NCBI RefSeq assembly: GCF_036226685.1
Contig: NZ_CP109009.1
Coordinates: 5,731,501-5,795,500 of the forward strand
DNA from: Streptomyces sp. NBC_00690
GTDB taxonomy: Bacteria > Actinomycetota > Actinomycetes > Streptomycetales > Streptomycetaceae
DNA: 64,000 bases
Direction: 5' to 3'
Shown: positions 32,998 through 41,192 of the stretch, one piece after another
How the letters are laid out: every line of letters starts with the position of its first letter
How positions within the stretch are numbered: the stretch's first letter is position 1
The notes under the pieces: generated by a model
What the model was told of the DNA's origin: nothing
Database searches by the model: none
The model's input: only the letters and a program-made list of their open reading frames with translations
Position numbers and translations under genes: made by a program

Positions 32998-33317
32998 ACA
33001 TCATCGGGACCATCGACCGCCCCCTCACGCACGAACCCAAGAAGCAGGCCCCCATGCCCTCTTCCGCGAGTGAGCCTTCCGGCTCCGCGACCCCAGACGT
33101 CAGCACCACCGGCGCGAACGCCTCGCGCCAGAACAGGACCCGCGAAATGCAACTCATCCCAGAAGCCCTGGCTCGTGCGCATATGCACGACCGCATGCGT
33201 GAGGCGGAGAGCGAGCGCAGAGCCATTCGGCTCCTGACCGCCCGACGCATGCAGCGCCGCGCCGAGCGTGTTTCTCTGCGCGCTCGTCGTGCGCTCGCCA
33301 TGGCTGTCATGAACTGA
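32994..33317 (+). CDS. small basic hypothetical protein co-transcribed with wblC
   Basis: A 107-residue protein; its ATG overlaps the wblC stop (ATGA), so it is translationally coupled to wblC. The first 50 residues are Pro/Ser/Thr-rich. From about 55 to 107 it is a long, Arg-rich amphipathic helix (ALARAHMHDRMREAES, then ERRAIRLLTARRMQRRAERV). An internal ATG at 33054 could give a shorter form. The basic helix suggests RNA, ribosome or membrane contact; no known family is recognised. A strong terminator follows. Being in the wblC transcript, it may share control by antibiotics. Confidence 0.6.
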   Translation: MNIIGTIDRPLTHEPKKQAPMPSSASEPSGSATPDVSTTGANASRQNRTREMQLIPEALARAHMHDRMREAESERRAIRLLTARRMQRRAERVSLRARRALAMAVMN

Positions 33318-33330
33318 CAACACGAACCTC

Positions 33331-33362
33331 GCAGGGGCCGGTCCGTTCGGACCGGCCCCTGC
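33331..33362 (+). terminator. strong terminator of the wblC operon
   Basis: A perfect 14-bp stem GCAGGGGCCGGTCC / GGACCGGCCCCTGC closed by a GTTC loop, 14 nt past the stop of the small basic protein gene. Confidence 0.92.
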
Positions 33363-33396
33363 GGTGCGTTGTCTCCACTGCCCGTCGCCCCAGGGT

Positions 33397-33402
33397 TATC
33401 GT
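33397..33402 (+). promoter_or_regulatory. -10 box (TATCGT), predicted leaderless promoter
   Basis: TATCGT ends 6 nt before the GTG of the zinc-ribbon gene, with no SD sequence. Confidence 0.45.
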
Positions 33403-33408
33403 CACTTC

Positions 33409-33609
33409 GTGGACCAGCAGCCCTGCCCGGAGCCGTCGGATACCCAGCCCATCGTGTGTGCCCGCTGCGGTAGAACCGCAGAAGGCGAGGGAGCCCCGGC
33501 CACCTGGACCTACTCCATGGAGGACGGAAGCCGTCGCTACTACTGCGACGACTGCGCCCGCGCCCACATCAGATCGATCGAAAGCAGACTCGACTCCAAC
33601 TGGTGGTGA
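33409..33609 (+). CDS. small zinc-ribbon protein
   Basis: A 66-residue soluble protein with two Cys pairs, CARC (17-20) and CDDC (46-49), which together form a likely zinc ribbon. It ends with a short helix, RAHIRSIESRLDSNWW. The GTG is chosen because a -10-like box lies 6 nt upstream and the homologous reading starts with MDQQPCPE. The function is unknown; such small ribbons often bind nucleic acid or protein. Confidence 0.75.
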   Translation: MDQQPCPEPSDTQPIVCARCGRTAEGEGAPATWTYSMEDGSRRYYCDDCARAHIRSIESRLDSNWW

Positions 33610-34348
33610 CACCGGCGCGAGGCCCAAAGACGCCGCCGTCACGACCAGTCGCAGACTCCGCCCGTTCTCTCACAGCCCCGCTCCACCTAGAGGCGGCCCC
33701 GCCAGCCACGCAGCGGATGGACCCCCGCGTCCCACTGCCCCGGGGACAGAACCGACAGCGCCTCGGCTTCAAACTCCGATCGGACTGCTCAAGTGGACGT
33801 GGGGGATGGGGGCGAAGCGAGGGAGAGATGAGAGCGCTCCGAAGTCTCGACGCTGACTTCACCGAGCCGGCCTTCGCCGAGCACCTGGATCCAGGCGACT
33901 GTCAGGTGTGCAGAGGGGGCGAAGGAACTGAGCTCGGCCATGGGAAGTTTCTGCTTCCTGCTGGGGCCCTCCCCCCTCCCCTCCCCCTCCCACCCCTTTG
34001 TTGTGACGCATGGCTGCTCCGCGGGCATGCCTCTGGTCGCCTTGGCTCGGACCGTCAGGGTGGGTGCGCATGCCAACCCTGCGCGCCGGCTCCTGGTGAC
34101 GTCCCGTGCCCGTCCCCGACCAGGCAGTGCCCATCTGTCTAGCCTTGGTGCTTGGTGCTTGGTGCTCGGGTACTCGTCACTCCTGTGCTGGTGGCCGCTC
34201 CGCGTTCGGGGCCAGTTGTTGTGCGATGGCGCGACCTGAGAGGGCGCAGCCAACCAGCTACTGTCCGTCGGGACTCGCCGCAGTCTCGGTGGCTTCTGCG
34301 CACTCGGCACTCCCAGCGCTCTCCGTGCTCACAGCGTTCTCAGTCTGC
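33610..34348. other. non-coding gap with pyrimidine tract
   Basis: About 740 nt with no convincing gene. One frame (33829-34142, ATG behind GAGGGAGAG) has an SD but poor codon bias and runs through a pyrimidine tract. Repeats such as GTGCTTGGTGCTTGGTGCTC (about 34147-34166) are present. G/C content and codon patterns look decayed. Confidence 0.5.
33967..33996 (-). other. G-quadruplex-prone tract on minus strand
   Basis: The plus strand has 30 nt made almost only of C and T, so the minus strand carries runs GGGG, GGG, GGGGG, GGGG and GGGGGG separated by single bases. This satisfies a G-quadruplex pattern many times over. It lies about 350 nt beyond the 3' end of the leftward ABC1 gene. Confidence 0.6.
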
Positions 34349-34351
34349 TCA
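34298..34351 (-). repeat. degenerate 9-nt tandem repeat beginning at a stop codon
   Basis: Reading the minus strand from the TGA stop of the ABC1 gene: TGAGCAGAC, TGAGAACGC, TGTGAGCAC, GGAGAGCGC, TGGGAGTGC, CGAGTGCGC. Six units share the pattern NGAGNNCGC loosely. It is the most eroded example of the stop-codon repeats in this window. Confidence 0.5.
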
Positions 34352-35710
34352 GAGCTCTGCGCTTGCCACACTGCTGTCTTCCTCCTCCGGAAGGAAGCCT
34401 GGTACCCATGCCTCCAGTTCGTCCCGGAGCCGCACGCTGGCATTGAGCTGACACAGGACGCCAATGGTGCTCAGGGTCACTCTGTGTATCAGTAGATAGG
34501 CCGGCGGCAGATTCAACTGCTTGCCCAGTTGGTGGGCGGGGGAGCGGATGTCGGCGATCCTCGCAGCCTGCGTGCGCATCCACTGCCGGGTGAAGGTGAA
34601 CTCTTCCAGGTCGGCAGGCTCGATGATCGGTACGAGGTACTCCAGTACCGCTTCTGGGTCGAGGTCTATCTCGTCCTTGACGAAGCCTTCGGCACACAGC
34701 AGCTCGTACACCATGTCCGCTTCGCCCTCCAGCGCCATCCGAAGACAGTCGCCGATGGGCTGGGGAAGCCCCCCGGGCAGCCGGTCGACAGTTCCGAAGT
34801 CCAGTACGCCCAGTCGCCAACCCTCGCCGTCCTCATCGGGAAGGAGCCGGAAGTTCCCAGGATGGGGATCGGCGTGCAGCAGCCCGGTCCGGGCAGGGCC
34901 GGAGAAGAGGAAGCGTGCCAGCAACTGCCCGGCTCGGTCCCGCTGCTCCACCGTGCCGTCCGCGATCACCTCGGCCAGGGGAATGCCGTCGATCCACTCC
35001 GTCACCAGCACCTGATCGGACTGGTGGACCACTTCAGGCACCACCACATCGGGGTCGTCCGCGAACTCCTCCGCGTGTTCCCGCTGTGCTTGTGCCTCCA
35101 GGCCGTAGTCCAACTCCTCCGACACCCGGTCGCGCAGCTCGTTGATCAGTGGTTTGAGATCCATCCCGGGAATCAGCGGGCCCAGCAGTTTTGCGAAGCG
35201 GCTCAGCTGTGTCAGATCGGAGAGCAGTGCTTCGCCCGCGCCCGGATACTGCACCTTCACAGCGACCTCACGCCCGTCGTACCAGACGGCACGATGAACC
35301 TGGCCGATGGATGCGGCGGCGGACGGTTTGTCCTCGAAGTTGGAGAACAGCTCCCGCCAGTCGTCCCCCAGCTGCTCCGTCAGTACCTTGTGCACGGTCC
35401 GTGTCGGCATCGGCGGAGCCGCGTCCTGGAGCTTGGTCAGTGCGGCGCGATAGGGACCCGCGATGTCCTCGGGGAGAGCCGATTCGAAGACGGACAACGC
35501 CTGCCCGAACTTCATGGCCCCCCCTTTCAGCTCGCCGAGGACTTTGAAGAGCTGATCAGCGGTGCGCTGTTGCAGCTCCCGGGCGACGAGCTCCGCGGAC
35601 TTGCCACCGATGCGCTTGCCCAGCCCCCAGGTGGCTCGGCCGGCGAAGCCCAAGGGCAGTGCGGCCAACTTGGCGGTCCGGGTGACCGCCTTCCGGGGAA
35701 GATCAGACAT
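34349..35710 (-). CDS. ABC1/AarF (UbiB-like) atypical kinase family protein
   Basis: A 453-residue protein of the ABC1/ADCK/UbiB family. It shows the family's KGGAMKFGQ motif (about 61-69), the Ala-rich loop AAASIGQVHRA (about 130), the catalytic loop ADPHPGNF (about 285) and the metal site VLDFGTVD (about 307). All expected residues are present, so ATP binding is likely. Known members support isoprenoid-quinone or lipid metabolism; the target here is unknown. The ATG at 35710 is preferred because GGAGGGGC lies 5 nt upstream. It lies 39 nt after the ThiF-like gene on the same strand. Confidence 0.9.
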   Translation of the reverse strand: MSDLPRKAVTRTAKLAALPLGFAGRATWGLGKRIGGKSAELVARELQQRTADQLFKVLGELKGGAMKFGQALSVFESALPEDIAGPYRAALTKLQDAAPPMPTRTVHKVLTEQLGDDWRELFSNFEDKPSAAASIGQVHRAVWYDGREVAVKVQYPGAGEALLSDLTQLSRFAKLLGPLIPGMDLKPLINELRDRVSEELDYGLEAQAQREHAEEFADDPDVVVPEVVHQSDQVLVTEWIDGIPLAEVIADGTVEQRDRAGQLLARFLFSGPARTGLLHADPHPGNFRLLPDEDGEGWRLGVLDFGTVDRLPGGLPQPIGDCLRMALEGEADMVYELLCAEGFVKDEIDLDPEAVLEYLVPIIEPADLEEFTFTRQWMRTQAARIADIRSPAHQLGKQLNLPPAYLLIHRVTLSTIGVLCQLNASVRLRDELEAWVPGFLPEEEDSSVASAEL

Positions 35711-35749
35711 AAGCCCCTCCAAAACCCAGACAGTTGCGCCGCGTGCGTC

Positions 35750-37021
35750 CTACGGCCCTGACTCCGTTGACTGCGGATGGTCCATTGTCTCGTGACTGGA
35801 CGTCGAGCCCGAGGTTTCGGCCCCCTCACTTTTGCCAGCTGCACCGCAGCCGCAAGCCTCGTGTGCCCGGAGGCGCTCCGACCGCCAGCTCAGCATCGGC
35901 TGGGCAACCTCCCAGCGTGCGCCAACGCTCAACGGTAGGCCCCCGTCGAGGAACGACAGCGTGTGCGCCGCCACCAACCCGGCCACGGTTGCGGCGAGAG
36001 AGATGTCACATGCGGGCACCGCGTTCCTTCGGCTCCCCGAGCGCCACTGAGCGAGCAGCCGTGGCCATCCCGGGTCCCTATCGGCCCTGCACCGTTCCCA
36101 GCAGCCGGCGCAGGCGGACCCACCGGGCAGCACCAGAGGGCCCACGAAGCCCGTGGCCTCCACCACCCCGGCATAGAGATGAGGCGTCCCGGTGGTGATC
36201 CAATGCTCGGCTCGTGCTGGATCGGGTGCGTACGCCGAAAGGCCGTCGCGAGGGCAGACCACGATCAATGACACCGCAGGTTCCGAGCAACTCGGCGCAG
36301 AGACTTCGCCTCCGGAGGGGGAGCGACGGTGAGGGGCGGGGTCTTCCTCCATCGCGGTGGGTCCGCGATCAGGAGTTGTGATCCGCATGGCCAAGCCATT
36401 GGTGCGCCTTCCGGCACGCGGCGTCGGGTGCGGCGCGCTGTCGCGCACCAGCCGACGGACCGCGACATCACGCCTTTCACCCACGGCTCCCGGCGACAGG
36501 CCGCCAGGTGCCGTATCCCAGGATTCGACGCACCCGCCGTCGAGGGTGTCGACGCGCCCCACACCGGCCGCGGACAGCAGTGCTGCCACGGCTGCGCCGA
36601 CCCGACCTGCACCGCGGACCTGGACTCGCATCGCGTGGCGGGCCGCCAGATGTCGGATCGCGGCGCCCGGACCGGGGTGGACCACCGAGAGCGATGCCAG
36701 ATCGGGGCGGAGACGGTGAAGCCGACCGGGTTTGGCGCGCAGCACATCGGCGGCAGGCCCGCCCGCGGTCGGATCGTCGAGCAGCCCGGCCGCGGTGAGG
36801 CGGCCGATCAACGCGTCGGTCTGCCCGTCGGGGAGGCCCATCGCATGGGCTTCCTTGCGTAACAGCGGCAGCCCTCGGGTTCCGTCGAATAGCTGGAGGA
36901 GGCTCCCGGTGGCCGGGTCCATCGGCCCGACCACGACCGCGTGGGCGGGTGTCACGCCGAACTGCACGGTCTGTCGCTCTCGCCATGTCCGTCGCAGCGC
37001 GGGCTTCACCATCGGATGCAT
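35750..37021 (-). CDS. orphan ThiF/cyclodehydratase-like protein (E1-like family)
   Basis: A 423-residue protein related to the ThiF-like part of TOMM cyclodehydratases and E1-like proteins. After an N-terminal region (FGVTPAHAVVVGP, then LFDGTRGLPLL) comes a Rossmann segment RGAGRVGAAVAALLSAAGVG (about 136-155). Further on are SLIVVCPRDG, a CAGC pair (about 308) and CGCG (about 393), a probable zinc site. The adenylation residues look weak (GAGRVG instead of GxGGLG). No precursor peptide or cyclase is adjacent, so the role is unclear. The ATG follows GGGGAGTT. It contains one TTA codon (36860-36862), predicting bldA dependence. Confidence 0.75.
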   Translation of the reverse strand: MHPMVKPALRRTWRERQTVQFGVTPAHAVVVGPMDPATGSLLQLFDGTRGLPLLRKEAHAMGLPDGQTDALIGRLTAAGLLDDPTAGGPAADVLRAKPGRLHRLRPDLASLSVVHPGPGAAIRHLAARHAMRVQVRGAGRVGAAVAALLSAAGVGRVDTLDGGCVESWDTAPGGLSPGAVGERRDVAVRRLVRDSAPHPTPRAGRRTNGLAMRITTPDRGPTAMEEDPAPHRRSPSGGEVSAPSCSEPAVSLIVVCPRDGLSAYAPDPARAEHWITTGTPHLYAGVVEATGFVGPLVLPGGSACAGCWERCRADRDPGWPRLLAQWRSGSRRNAVPACDISLAATVAGLVAAHTLSFLDGGLPLSVGARWEVAQPMLSWRSERLRAHEACGCGAAGKSEGAETSGSTSSHETMDHPQSTESGP

Positions 37022-37186
37022 AACAACTCCCCGTCGAAGATGTCGAGCACATCGAACACACACGCATGGCACACACATGGGACACGAATGTGTCTTTGGG
37101 CATGTCGGGATCGCGTGGGTCCCCGTCTGATCGCGGTGGGGGACCGGATCTCAGAATGCAGGGGTGGGGAGGGGGCGGGGAGAAAG

Positions 37187-37195
37187 TTATCCACA
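37187..37195 (+). promoter_or_regulatory. DnaA-box nonamer (TTATCCACA)
   Basis: Perfect classical DnaA box in the divergent gap between the ThiF-like and YgjP-like genes. Confidence 0.45.
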
Positions 37196-37287
37196 GGGCG
37201 ATGTATTAGTCGTAAAAGTAGTGCGGTCATCGGGGGAGGATCGAACGGAACCGATCCGGGGGTGGGACTTACCCCGGTGCCAACGGG

Positions 37288-37293
37288 TACCGT
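37288..37293 (+). promoter_or_regulatory. -10 box (TACCGT), predicted leaderless promoter
   Basis: TACCGT ends 6 nt before the GTG of the metallopeptidase gene. A weak -35-like GGACTT lies 17 nt further upstream. Confidence 0.45.
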
Positions 37294-37299
37294 CGAGGC

Positions 37300-37935
37300 G
37301 TGTCCGTCGATCCGTCCTCCCGCGCCACAGGGGAGACCCCAGCGTGCCCGCCGGGGGTTCAACCGCGCGAGGTGGTCGTGCGTCCGTCCCGAGGAGTGGC
37401 GACGGGAGTGACGACGAGCGCGGTCGAGGTCCGCAGGAGCGCCCGTCGCAGCAGAACCGTGTCTGCGTACCGCGAGGGTGACCGGACCGTCGTTTTGATC
37501 CCGGCCCGGATGTCGGAGGCCGAGGAACAGCGCTGGGTCAGTGTCATGCTCGACAAGCTGGCCGCCCAGGAGAGCAAGCGGATGCTCGGCGACAGTGATC
37601 TGACCGAGCGCGCGAAGCGCCTGTCCGCGCAGTACTTCGACGGACGAGCGGCCCCCACATCGGTGCGATGGGTGACCAATCAGAACACCCGCTGGGGTTC
37701 CTGTACGCCTGCGGAGGGCAGCATTCGCCTCTCGCACCGCCTCCAGGGGATGCCCGAGTACGTCATCGACTACGTCCTCGTCCATGAGTTGGCGCATCTG
37801 CTGGTGCCCGGGCACGGCGCCCGCTTCTGGCAGCTCCTTGAGGCGTACCCCCGTACCGAGCGGGCCCGAGGGTATTTGGAGGGAGTCATCGCCGCGGACC
37901 GGTTGCCCCGGCTTCCCGCCGCGGACGGAGAATGA
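37300..37935 (+). CDS. YgjP-like (DUF45/M48-type) metallopeptidase domain protein
   Basis: A 211-residue soluble protein. Residues about 60-200 form the YgjP-like domain with TRWGSCTPAEGSIRLSHRL (about 130-148) and the zinc site HELAH (about 162-166) plus His about 170 in VPGHGARFW, as in SprT-like and WLM-related peptidases. The N-terminal 55 residues are Pro/Arg/Val-rich and variable. The substrate is unknown. The GTG at 37300 is supported by the -10-like box 6 nt upstream. Confidence 0.85.
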   Translation: MSVDPSSRATGETPACPPGVQPREVVVRPSRGVATGVTTSAVEVRRSARRSRTVSAYREGDRTVVLIPARMSEAEEQRWVSVMLDKLAAQESKRMLGDSDLTERAKRLSAQYFDGRAAPTSVRWVTNQNTRWGSCTPAEGSIRLSHRLQGMPEYVIDYVLVHELAHLLVPGHGARFWQLLEAYPRTERARGYLEGVIAADRLPRLPAADGE

Positions 37936-38080
37936 TCACCGGCGAGTGCACGGTGAATCGCTGGAAGGGCGTGAGGGGAGCGCGGCTTCCTTCCCTGAGG
38001 CTCACTGTGCATCGAATGCCATCACGGCGTGTTCTCCCTTGAACCCTGCGTACCGAATCGGTCCCAACACATGCCCGGGC

Positions 38081-38109
38081 TTGGCTGAATGTCACATGCG
38101 GCTTAGCCT
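38081..38109 (+). promoter_or_regulatory. sigma-HrdB-type promoter of the TerD-AIM24 operon
   Basis: -35 TTGGCT (38081-38086), a 17-nt spacer and -10 TAGCCT (38104-38109). Transcription should begin near 38116, leaving about 39 nt of leader before the ATG. Confidence 0.65.
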
Positions 38110-38154
38110 GGCGCGACGCATTCGTATTTCTGGGATGGGGGACGGTCGTTACGC

Positions 38155-39735
38155 ATGGCCAGGGAATTCCAACGCGGCCACAAGGCCAAGATCAGTGATC
38201 TCACGCCGGGAACGGATCTGTACGTAGGTGTGCAGATCGCGGGTCCTGGTCTGACGTTCGACATCAGTTGTTTCGGGCTGGACGCCAATGAACAGCTCTC
38301 GGACGACCGGTACTTCATCTTCTTCAACCAACCGAAATCGCCGGAGGAGTCCATTCAGCAGCTCGGTGCCCAGTCGGGTGACACCGAGGCGTTCCGCGTC
38401 ACGCTGGACCGGATTCCTGCGAACATCCACAAGCTCTCCTTCACCGCCACGATCGACGGCCCAGGACAGATGTCCCAGGTCGGTCCCGGCTACATCCGCA
38501 TCGTCGCCGGTGGGGAAGAGGTCGTCCGCTACCCCTTCAACGGCTCCGAATTCACCACCGAACGCGCGGTGATGCTCGGTGACTTCTATCTGAAGGACGT
38601 ATGGCGCTTCGCCGCCATCGGCCAGGGCTTCGACGGCGGTCTGGACGCGCTCCTGCGCAACTTCGGCGGCGAGGTCGCCGAGGACCAGCCGGCCGCGCCG
38701 ACACCTCCGGCCGCGCCCGTGTTCGCCGCACCGGCACAGCCCGCTCCGGCACCGGCGTTCGGCGCACCTGCCGCCCACCAGCCGCCACCGCCTCCACCAG
38801 CGCCTTCGTTCGGGGCTCCGCAGGCGCCCGCACCAATACCGGCTCCGGCACCTCAGCCGTACGCGGCACCTGCGCCCCAGCCGTATGCCGCGCCCGCCGC
38901 TGCGGCACCCCTGGTGCCGCCCCAGGCGTTTGCCCCCGGGCAGCCGCCCCAGCAGCCGCAGGGGCAGTTCCCCGGGCAGGCCGGTGCCCCCGTGGCGCCC
39001 TCGCCCTACGGACAGCCCGCCCCTGCGCCCTTCGGTCAGCACCAAGGCGCGCCCCAGGCGATGCCGCAGGCTGGCCCCGGTCTGCAAGCCGCACTCCAGC
39101 CGTACCGGGAGACCGCAACCGGCCTGCGCTGGACTCCGCAGAACCCGAACCTGATGCGGGTCGAACTCGCGCTGGGCGGCGGCGGCGTGCTCGCTCGGCA
39201 GGGCAGCATGGTGATGTACCAGGGCAAGGTGGACTTCAGCCATAAGGGCGCCGGATTCATCGGTCGCAAACTGGGCGATGCCACCGGCCAGGAGATGCAG
39301 CTGATGCGCTGCACGGGCCGCGGGCAGGTCTTCCTCGCCGAGGACGCCGCCCATCTGCACCCCATCGAGCTCCAGGGCGACGGCATCTGCGTCTCCGCTG
39401 AGAACGTCCTCGCCTTCGACGAGGACCTCCAGTACGAGATCCGCCGGATCGAGGGGCACGGCATCCCCGGTGGCGCCTTGTTCACGATGCACTTCAGCGG
39501 CACCGGCACCGTCGTGGTCAAGACACAGGGCATTCCGGTCGTCCTGCCGGTCACCCCGGCCACCTATGCCGACTCCAACGCCGTCGTGGCCTGGTCGTCA
39601 GCCGCTCAGGTGATCATCACCAGTCAGGTCCGGCTCCGTCGCAACGCCTACCCGGGTCACAGCGGCGAGACGGTCAACCTCCAGTTCCGGGCCGCTCCCG
39701 GCAACTTCATCGTCGTCCAGCCCTACGAGGTCTGA
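38155..39735 (+). CDS. TerD-AIM24 fusion protein
   Basis: A 526-residue fusion. Residues 1-180 are a TerD domain (family of tellurite-resistance and stress calcium-binding proteins) with DISCFGLDANEQLSDDRYFIFFNQ. Residues about 183-310 are a Pro/Ala/Gln linker with repeated APQPYAAPA and AFGAP units. Residues about 320-526 form an AIM24 beta-barrel domain with NLMRVELALGGGGVLARQGSMVMYQGKVDF. No signal peptide is seen. TerD proteins act in stress and, in Streptomyces, in development; AIM24's biochemical role is unknown. It heads an operon with two more AIM24 genes. Confidence 0.9.
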   Translation: MAREFQRGHKAKISDLTPGTDLYVGVQIAGPGLTFDISCFGLDANEQLSDDRYFIFFNQPKSPEESIQQLGAQSGDTEAFRVTLDRIPANIHKLSFTATIDGPGQMSQVGPGYIRIVAGGEEVVRYPFNGSEFTTERAVMLGDFYLKDVWRFAAIGQGFDGGLDALLRNFGGEVAEDQPAAPTPPAAPVFAAPAQPAPAPAFGAPAAHQPPPPPPAPSFGAPQAPAPIPAPAPQPYAAPAPQPYAAPAAAAPLVPPQAFAPGQPPQQPQGQFPGQAGAPVAPSPYGQPAPAPFGQHQGAPQAMPQAGPGLQAALQPYRETATGLRWTPQNPNLMRVELALGGGGVLARQGSMVMYQGKVDFSHKGAGFIGRKLGDATGQEMQLMRCTGRGQVFLAEDAAHLHPIELQGDGICVSAENVLAFDEDLQYEIRRIEGHGIPGGALFTMHFSGTGTVVVKTQGIPVVLPVTPATYADSNAVVAWSSAAQVIITSQVRLRRNAYPGHSGETVNLQFRAAPGNFIVVQPYEV

Positions 39736-39748
39736 GGGAGCCCGAAGA

Positions 39749-40429
39749 ATGAACCAGCAACTCGCGGGCTTTGCCCCCACCCCGGTCACCGCCCGGATGG
39801 AGAACCACGGCCGGACCATGCTCAAGGTCGCCATGGCCACCGGTCAGGACATCTTCGCCCGTACGGGCTCCATGGTGTCGTACGAGGGTTTCATCCAGTA
39901 CGAGCCGAATCCGCCGGCAGCCCGCCAGGCCGCCGCGCAGTGGGCCACGGGTGAAGGCGCGCCCATCATGAAGTGCTCCGGCGACGGACTGCTCTACCTC
40001 GCCGACTACGGTGCGGACGTCCTCGTCATCAACCTCAACAACGAGTCCATCTCCATCAACGGCACCAACGTCCTCGCCTTCGACGCCCATCTCCAGTGGG
40101 GCGTCGAGAAGGTCAAGGGCCTGGCGAAACTCGCAGGCCAGGGCATGTGGAACGTGGAGATCGCGGGTACCGGCTGGGTCGCCGTCACCTCGCGCGGTGT
40201 GCCCATCGTCGTCGACTGCGGACGCGGAGACGACGAGACCTACGTCGACCCCGACGCCCTCGTCGCCTGGTCGCCCAACCTCAAGGTGAAGGGCAAGCGG
40301 AGTTTCAAGGCTTCCTCCCTCATCGGGCGAGGCAGCGGCGAAGCCTTCCAGATGGCCTTCTCCGGTCAGGGCATCGTCGTCGTACAGCCGAACGAGGACA
40401 GCACCGACCGTTTGCGCATTCGGGGCTGA
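39749..40429 (+). CDS. AIM24 family protein (second of three)
   Basis: A 226-residue single-domain AIM24 protein. The family pattern is complete: GQDIFARTGSMVSYEGFIQY (about 30-50), IMKCSGDGLLYLADYGADVLVINL, SINGTNVLAFDAHLQWGVEKV, VIAWSPNL-like and GQGIVVVQPNED near the end. It starts 13 nt after the fusion gene, with GGGAG before the ATG. The three AIM24 proteins differ enough to suggest distinct roles, perhaps forming a hetero-oligomer. Confidence 0.9.
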   Translation: MNQQLAGFAPTPVTARMENHGRTMLKVAMATGQDIFARTGSMVSYEGFIQYEPNPPAARQAAAQWATGEGAPIMKCSGDGLLYLADYGADVLVINLNNESISINGTNVLAFDAHLQWGVEKVKGLAKLAGQGMWNVEIAGTGWVAVTSRGVPIVVDCGRGDDETYVDPDALVAWSPNLKVKGKRSFKASSLIGRGSGEAFQMAFSGQGIVVVQPNEDSTDRLRIRG

Positions 40430-40442
40430 GGGGGAACACACC

Positions 40443-41183
40443 ATGCAGAGCCCACTTTTCAACTACGCAGACCAGCAGTCCCAGGAGCGCTACGCACTCC
40501 AGAATCCCCAACTGCTGCGGGTGTCCCTCACCGGACACGACGACATCCTGGCCCGCAAGGGTTCGATGGTCGCCTACCAGGGCGCCATCGACTTCGACGG
40601 CGAGTACCAGTCCACCAGCCAGCGCAACGCCAGTGCCCGTACGGGCGAGGGTCTCGACCTGATGCGCTGCTCCGGGCAGGGCACGATCTACTTCGCGAAC
40701 CTCGCGCAGTACGTCCACCTCGTGGACGTCGACCACGAGGGACTCACCGTCGACAGCGCCTACGTCCTGGCGCTGGACTCCGCCTTGCACACCGAGGTCA
40801 TCGCGGTGGACAGCCAGTACGGGATCTCCGGCTCGGGGAAGTACCAGCTCAACATCACCGGCCGGGGCAAGGTCGCCATGATGACCTCGGGTCAGCCGCT
40901 GATGATGCAGGTCACGCCCGAGAAGTACGTCAGTGTGGACGCCGATGCGGTGGTCGCCTGGTCGACACAGCTACGGGTCCAGATGCAGGCGCAGACCCAT
41001 GCGTCGAGCATCGTCCGAAGGCGGGGCAACACCGGTGAGGGCTGGGAGCTGAGCTTCACCGGCAACGGGTTCGCCCTGGTGCAGCCCAGTGAGGTCATGC
41101 CCCCGCAGAACGCTCAGATCGGTGAAGGGCTGCGGGGCCAGTTCGGCAACAGCGGCCAGAACCAGAACAACTCCTGGAACTAG
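40443..41183 (+). CDS. AIM24 family protein (third of three)
   Basis: A 246-residue AIM24 protein: GHDDILARKGSMVAYQGAIDFDG (about 30), LMRCSGQGTIYFANLAQYV, TVDSAYVLALDSALHTEV, then GEGWELSFTGNGFALVQPSE and a short Gln/Asn-rich tail. It begins 13 nt after its neighbour with GAGGGGG before the ATG. A strong terminator follows, closing the operon. Confidence 0.9.
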   Translation: MQSPLFNYADQQSQERYALQNPQLLRVSLTGHDDILARKGSMVAYQGAIDFDGEYQSTSQRNASARTGEGLDLMRCSGQGTIYFANLAQYVHLVDVDHEGLTVDSAYVLALDSALHTEVIAVDSQYGISGSGKYQLNITGRGKVAMMTSGQPLMMQVTPEKYVSVDADAVVAWSTQLRVQMQAQTHASSIVRRRGNTGEGWELSFTGNGFALVQPSEVMPPQNAQIGEGLRGQFGNSGQNQNNSWN

Positions 41184-41192
41184 CAGGCGCTC

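Noticed and set aside
33829..34142. 104-codon frame with an SD in the gap after the zinc-ribbon gene
   Set aside because: The SD is tempting, but codon bias is poor and the frame reads through a pyrimidine tract; more likely non-coding.
35750..37021. Part of a thiopeptide or linear azole cluster
   Set aside because: No precursor peptide, YcaO, dehydrogenase or lanthipeptide-type dehydratase is present within 30 kb on either side.
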